From the NCBI RefSeq assembly GCF_964340395.1, contig NC_135554.1, positions 4,468,975 to 4,532,974 on the forward strand: 64,000 nt of DNA, written 5' to 3'. A program made the position numbers and the translations under genes. Under the pieces are notes generated by a model. The model was not told where the DNA came from. It saw nothing but the letters and a program-made list of their open reading frames with translations, and made no database searches. Source of the stretch: Glandiceps talaboti (Eukaryota > Hemichordata > Enteropneusta > Spengelidae). Positions 60,843 through 64,000 of the stretch are shown one piece after another; within the stretch, counting starts at the first letter, position 1, and each line of letters begins with the position of its first letter.

Positions 60843-61082
60843 GTGATAGTGTATATACCTGTCTACATTCATGTGATAGTGTATATACCTGTCTACATTC
60901 ATGTGATAGTGTATATACCTGTCTACATTCATGTGATAGTGTATATACCTGTCTACATTCATGTGATAGTGTATATACCTGTCTACATTCATGTGATAGT
61001 GTATATACCTGTCTACATTCATGTGATAGTGTATATACCTGTCTACATTCATGTGATAGTGTATATACCTGTCTACATTTAC
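60843..61082. repeat. 30-bp minisatellite, 8 copies
   Basis: Eight near-perfect units of gtgatagtgtatatacctgt plus ctacattcat. The period is a multiple of three, which keeps several frames open on both strands. None resembles a protein. Confidence 0.96.
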
Positions 61083-61440
61083 GTGCCACTCTACTGTATG
61101 TCTGCAGTATGTTTGTGAACTTCTCTGCAGTGAGTTTGCTGTCCTGATATCATTTTCCATTAAGTGGTGTTACTTCAATAGTGTGAGTACTGAACTGGGA
61201 CGCAACTATGTATACAACTTGAACTGCTAATGTCGAGGTCTGCCATGTTAAAAACAATGAGCCAAGTCCATTATAGAAATTAATTTATCATATTTTGATG
61301 TAAAATGGAAGACAAAAAACCAGCCAAATTGTTCTGTTTGCTAAATGATATTTTGTGTTTTTAGCCAAAGTTATGTTTTAAACATGTATAGCAGTGAATG
61401 TGCATGATCCTGGAAATAACCAATTACCTCATTTGGCCAG

Positions 61441-61464
61441 GGGGGGGGGGGGGGGGGGAGGGGG
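61441..61464. repeat. poly-G run
   Basis: About 18 G residues and a few more after a single A. Such runs are prone to assembly length error. Confidence 0.9.
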
Positions 61465-62750
61465 TGTAGTCCTGTCAAAATATGAAATGACCCACTCTCT
61501 CAAATTGTAACAAAATTTATTTATCTCTAGTATCCTCAGATAAGTCGTAATAGTGCATATCAAATCTTACACACTTTAAGTGATGGAACAGTCTCTAATT
61601 TGCATAAATCAAAAGTAGTCTTTTCAGTATTAAAATATCTAATTTTCACTTTGATCAACCTATGTCAAACATTTAAAGATGCTAACCAATGTAGTTTGAC
61701 TTAAGGAGTAGGTATTTGTTACAATTAGTCTATTATGACTATGTCTTAATTTGCATAAATTAATGACTGTCTTGGTTTTATATTTTTATACACCCCTCCT
61801 CCCATGAGAATCATCATTGATACTTAAAAGTAATGAACGACTCCAGCAAGTTTTATGGAAACACAGTATGCATTTATTATAATACTACAATAGTTCTTGT
61901 CAGTAACGTTTATTGTCCATCTGAAAATAATGCAGACAATTTGATGGTGATTGATACAGGGTTCCAAAGACAGATATATAGCGTGGAAGGTACGCCATGT
62001 CGTACTGCTAAAGGCACCAGTTAACAAATCTTGTAGTCCCAGATAACAACTACAATACTACTAATAATAAATACTTCGAATTCTAACATACAGAATTAAG
62101 TTACTTTATTTAAAACGTGATATTACACATGGGAAGCGTTCTTTTGATATAAAAACACAAAATACAGTGCACATTTCTGTCTCTATTAATTACAATAACG
62201 CAAGATGTCATGTGCACCCCATGTACAAAATGTCTGATTGCCTACAAAATCGTTATGGACACCACGATATGACTTGGTCCACTGAATACTAGACAAATAC
62301 TCTCCATTCATTAGGGACAGTTTATTGTGTACACTCGATATTTTTGTTTTTGTGGTCGAAACTGGTTTGAAATACCAATAGAATATATCATTATTCTTTC
62401 CTCTATTGTTATTTATGTTTGTTCAAAAAGGTGGATTTATTTTTTTGTTACTTGATTACAAGAAATCGTGTCAATTATGCAGACACTAATTGTCATATTT
62501 CTATCAAATTGACTTTTATTTGTACATGTTTTAAACTTATTAAGTGTTACAGTATTAAGTATAGTGTTTCTTTAATTTATACTGCCATGCCAACAAGATG
62601 GAATCTAATACGAATCAAACTGAAAAAAGGGGAGAGTTATTTTATACTAACAGAGTCGGACGACTGTATACTATGGATCTACAATGTCTACACGTAGTCG
62701 TCACTACCACCATAGACTGTCTATACTACCATCAATGACTACATGTATTG
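61465..62750. other. no gene seen
   Basis: AT-rich, with only short chance ORFs. Nothing supported. Confidence 0.4.
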
Positions 62751-62930
62751 AACACACATTGCCTGGCCTATATTCGGACTATAGCACCCGTTTATTACAC
62801 CCGAGGGACTGTGAGTTACCAGAATCACATGCTATTTCCCGAGGCCAAAGCATGTGATTCTGGTAACTCACAGTCACGAGGGGTAATGAACGGGTGCTAT
62901 AGCCCGAATATAGGCCAGGCAATATGTGTT
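62751..62930. mobile_element. 180-bp near-perfect palindrome (hairpin MITE)
   Basis: Arm 62751-62833 (aacacacattgcctggccta at its start) is mirrored at 62849-62930, with a 15-base loop (atttcccgaggccaa). Only a handful of mismatches were seen. No ORF is present. The DNA could extrude a cruciform. Confidence 0.8.
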
Positions 62931-63546
62931 TTATAATATACCTCATGCTTTGAACTCGCGGTGGCAGACGACATCGTCAGAAGCTGCCATTTTGACCTGC
63001 TGTGAACTCGCGGTGGTCACGTGACCATGTAATAGTTGATGGAACTATTCCCATAGGGAAATAGTCATTCTATTTTCCTATCACGTGACTGATTCTAGCG
63101 AATCATGGCACAGCATTATCACTAGGTATATCATAAACAAAAGTGAGGTTTGTGACCGTGGGATATCTTTTTAGTCACACACAATACAATGCAGGGCTCT
63201 AGATATTTCGAGATTTGATGAAATATTGAACATAACCTACACCTCCATCGATTCTAATAGAAAAGTTTGGATTAGAGATACAGAATGATGACCAATGACG
63301 GCCAATGTAGTATTGAGAGTACTGAAAATGACCAATGATTGTCAGTGTACTATTTGTAATACAATGATACTCCTACGATGACAGGGATTAAAAGGCCTAA
63401 CAGAAGGGAAACTGAGATTGTAACTTTAGATACAGCATAATACATTTTGGCTCGTGTATGGTCTCCTTTGTTGATAGCCAAGTGTGTCTGTAATAAACAA
63501 AATACACATGTTAACAACATGCATCACTGTCACTGGTTCGCTGTAC

Positions 63547-63550
<4 letters not shown>

Positions 63551-63637
<87 letters not shown>
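63551..63637. repeat. (GA)n microsatellite
   Basis: About 43 GA dinucleotides. Arg-Glu and Leu-Ser reading frames over it are artefacts. Confidence 0.96.
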
Positions 63638-63640
<3 letters not shown>

Positions 63641-64000
63641 ATGCGTACATACCATACGTGTATAACTATTATGTTTGTCTTAATAAAATGTTGTATTCTT
63701 GCACATTTTCTTGTCATATATAATGACTGAAAGTTAATCTCATCAGTGGACTTTTGCGTTCTTCAAAGTTTATCAGTTTTTTTACTGATATTCATAAACA
63801 TTTCCCATTGACATAATAACGTGCAAGTAGACTCTTACGTACACTCAATCTTCCAATAGGTAGAACGTTCAAAGGCGAATTGAAATTCTTTGAATACTAA
63901 TACTTGAATGTTATTGTTCTACGTACGTTTTGTCATCTCTGTTTTTGTTTGTCACGATTTTCTGATTAATCTTTATGAGTTTGACTGTTCTTTCTCATTC

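Noticed and set aside
60821-61160. Overlapping open frames on both strands
   Set aside because: A 30-bp tandem repeat without stops in several frames explains all of them.
61824-62027. Overlapping ORFs of about 65 codons on both strands
   Set aside because: They are short, with no motif, signal or splice support. Open frames of this length are expected by chance.

Overview
The window is eukaryotic genomic DNA from an animal. It is AT-rich, intron-containing and packed with microsatellites, minisatellites and transposon debris (LINEs, Penelope-like elements, DNA transposons and MITEs). The transposon mix and the frequent short tgtacatg-type runs suggest a marine invertebrate, but the species cannot be read from the sequence. 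Only two multi-exon protein genes are supported.

Gene 1 (minus strand, 16317 to 160) is a gene I cannot name. Six exons join through phase-1 introns throughout. They encode a predicted type I membrane protein of about 758 residues: signal peptide, three domains of about 206-219 residues that look like beta-propeller repeats, a short acidic stalk, one membrane helix and a lysine/arginine-rich tail. Two of the three domain exons are near-identical products of a local 1.6-kb tandem duplication. The third is diverged and lies 7.5 kb upstream. Introns hold LINE, Penelope-like and DNA-transposon relics, plus tandem repeats.

The interval 16.5-33.5 kb has no confident host gene. It holds a 179-bp hairpin MITE, one copy of a 1.3-kb duplication whose other copy is in gene 1's first intron, a triplicated 2.2-kb unit at 19.15-25.8 kb, a degenerate LINE at 28.7-30.9 kb and a large inverted repeat at 30.9-32.4 kb. 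The 2.2-kb unit is a DNA transposon carrying a small two-exon ORF, next to a LINE endonuclease fragment.

Gene 2 (plus strand, 33696 to 57489) is cystathionine gamma-lyase. Nine exons join in frame to 450 codons. All the PLP-site residues I looked for are present, and an arginine-rich N-terminal extension looks like a mitochondrial presequence. Intron 2 is almost entirely one 44-bp minisatellite of about 8.7 kb (roughly 197 copies). Other introns carry five more unrelated minisatellites, a foldback element, two LINE 3' ends and a hammerhead-ribozyme-like motif of the type found in Penelope-like elements. Exon 7 is followed by two decayed tandem echoes of its own 3' end.

Downstream (57.5-64 kb) there is no further convincing gene. 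This part holds an octamer-motif cluster, a 30-bp minisatellite, microsatellites and a 180-bp near-perfect palindrome.
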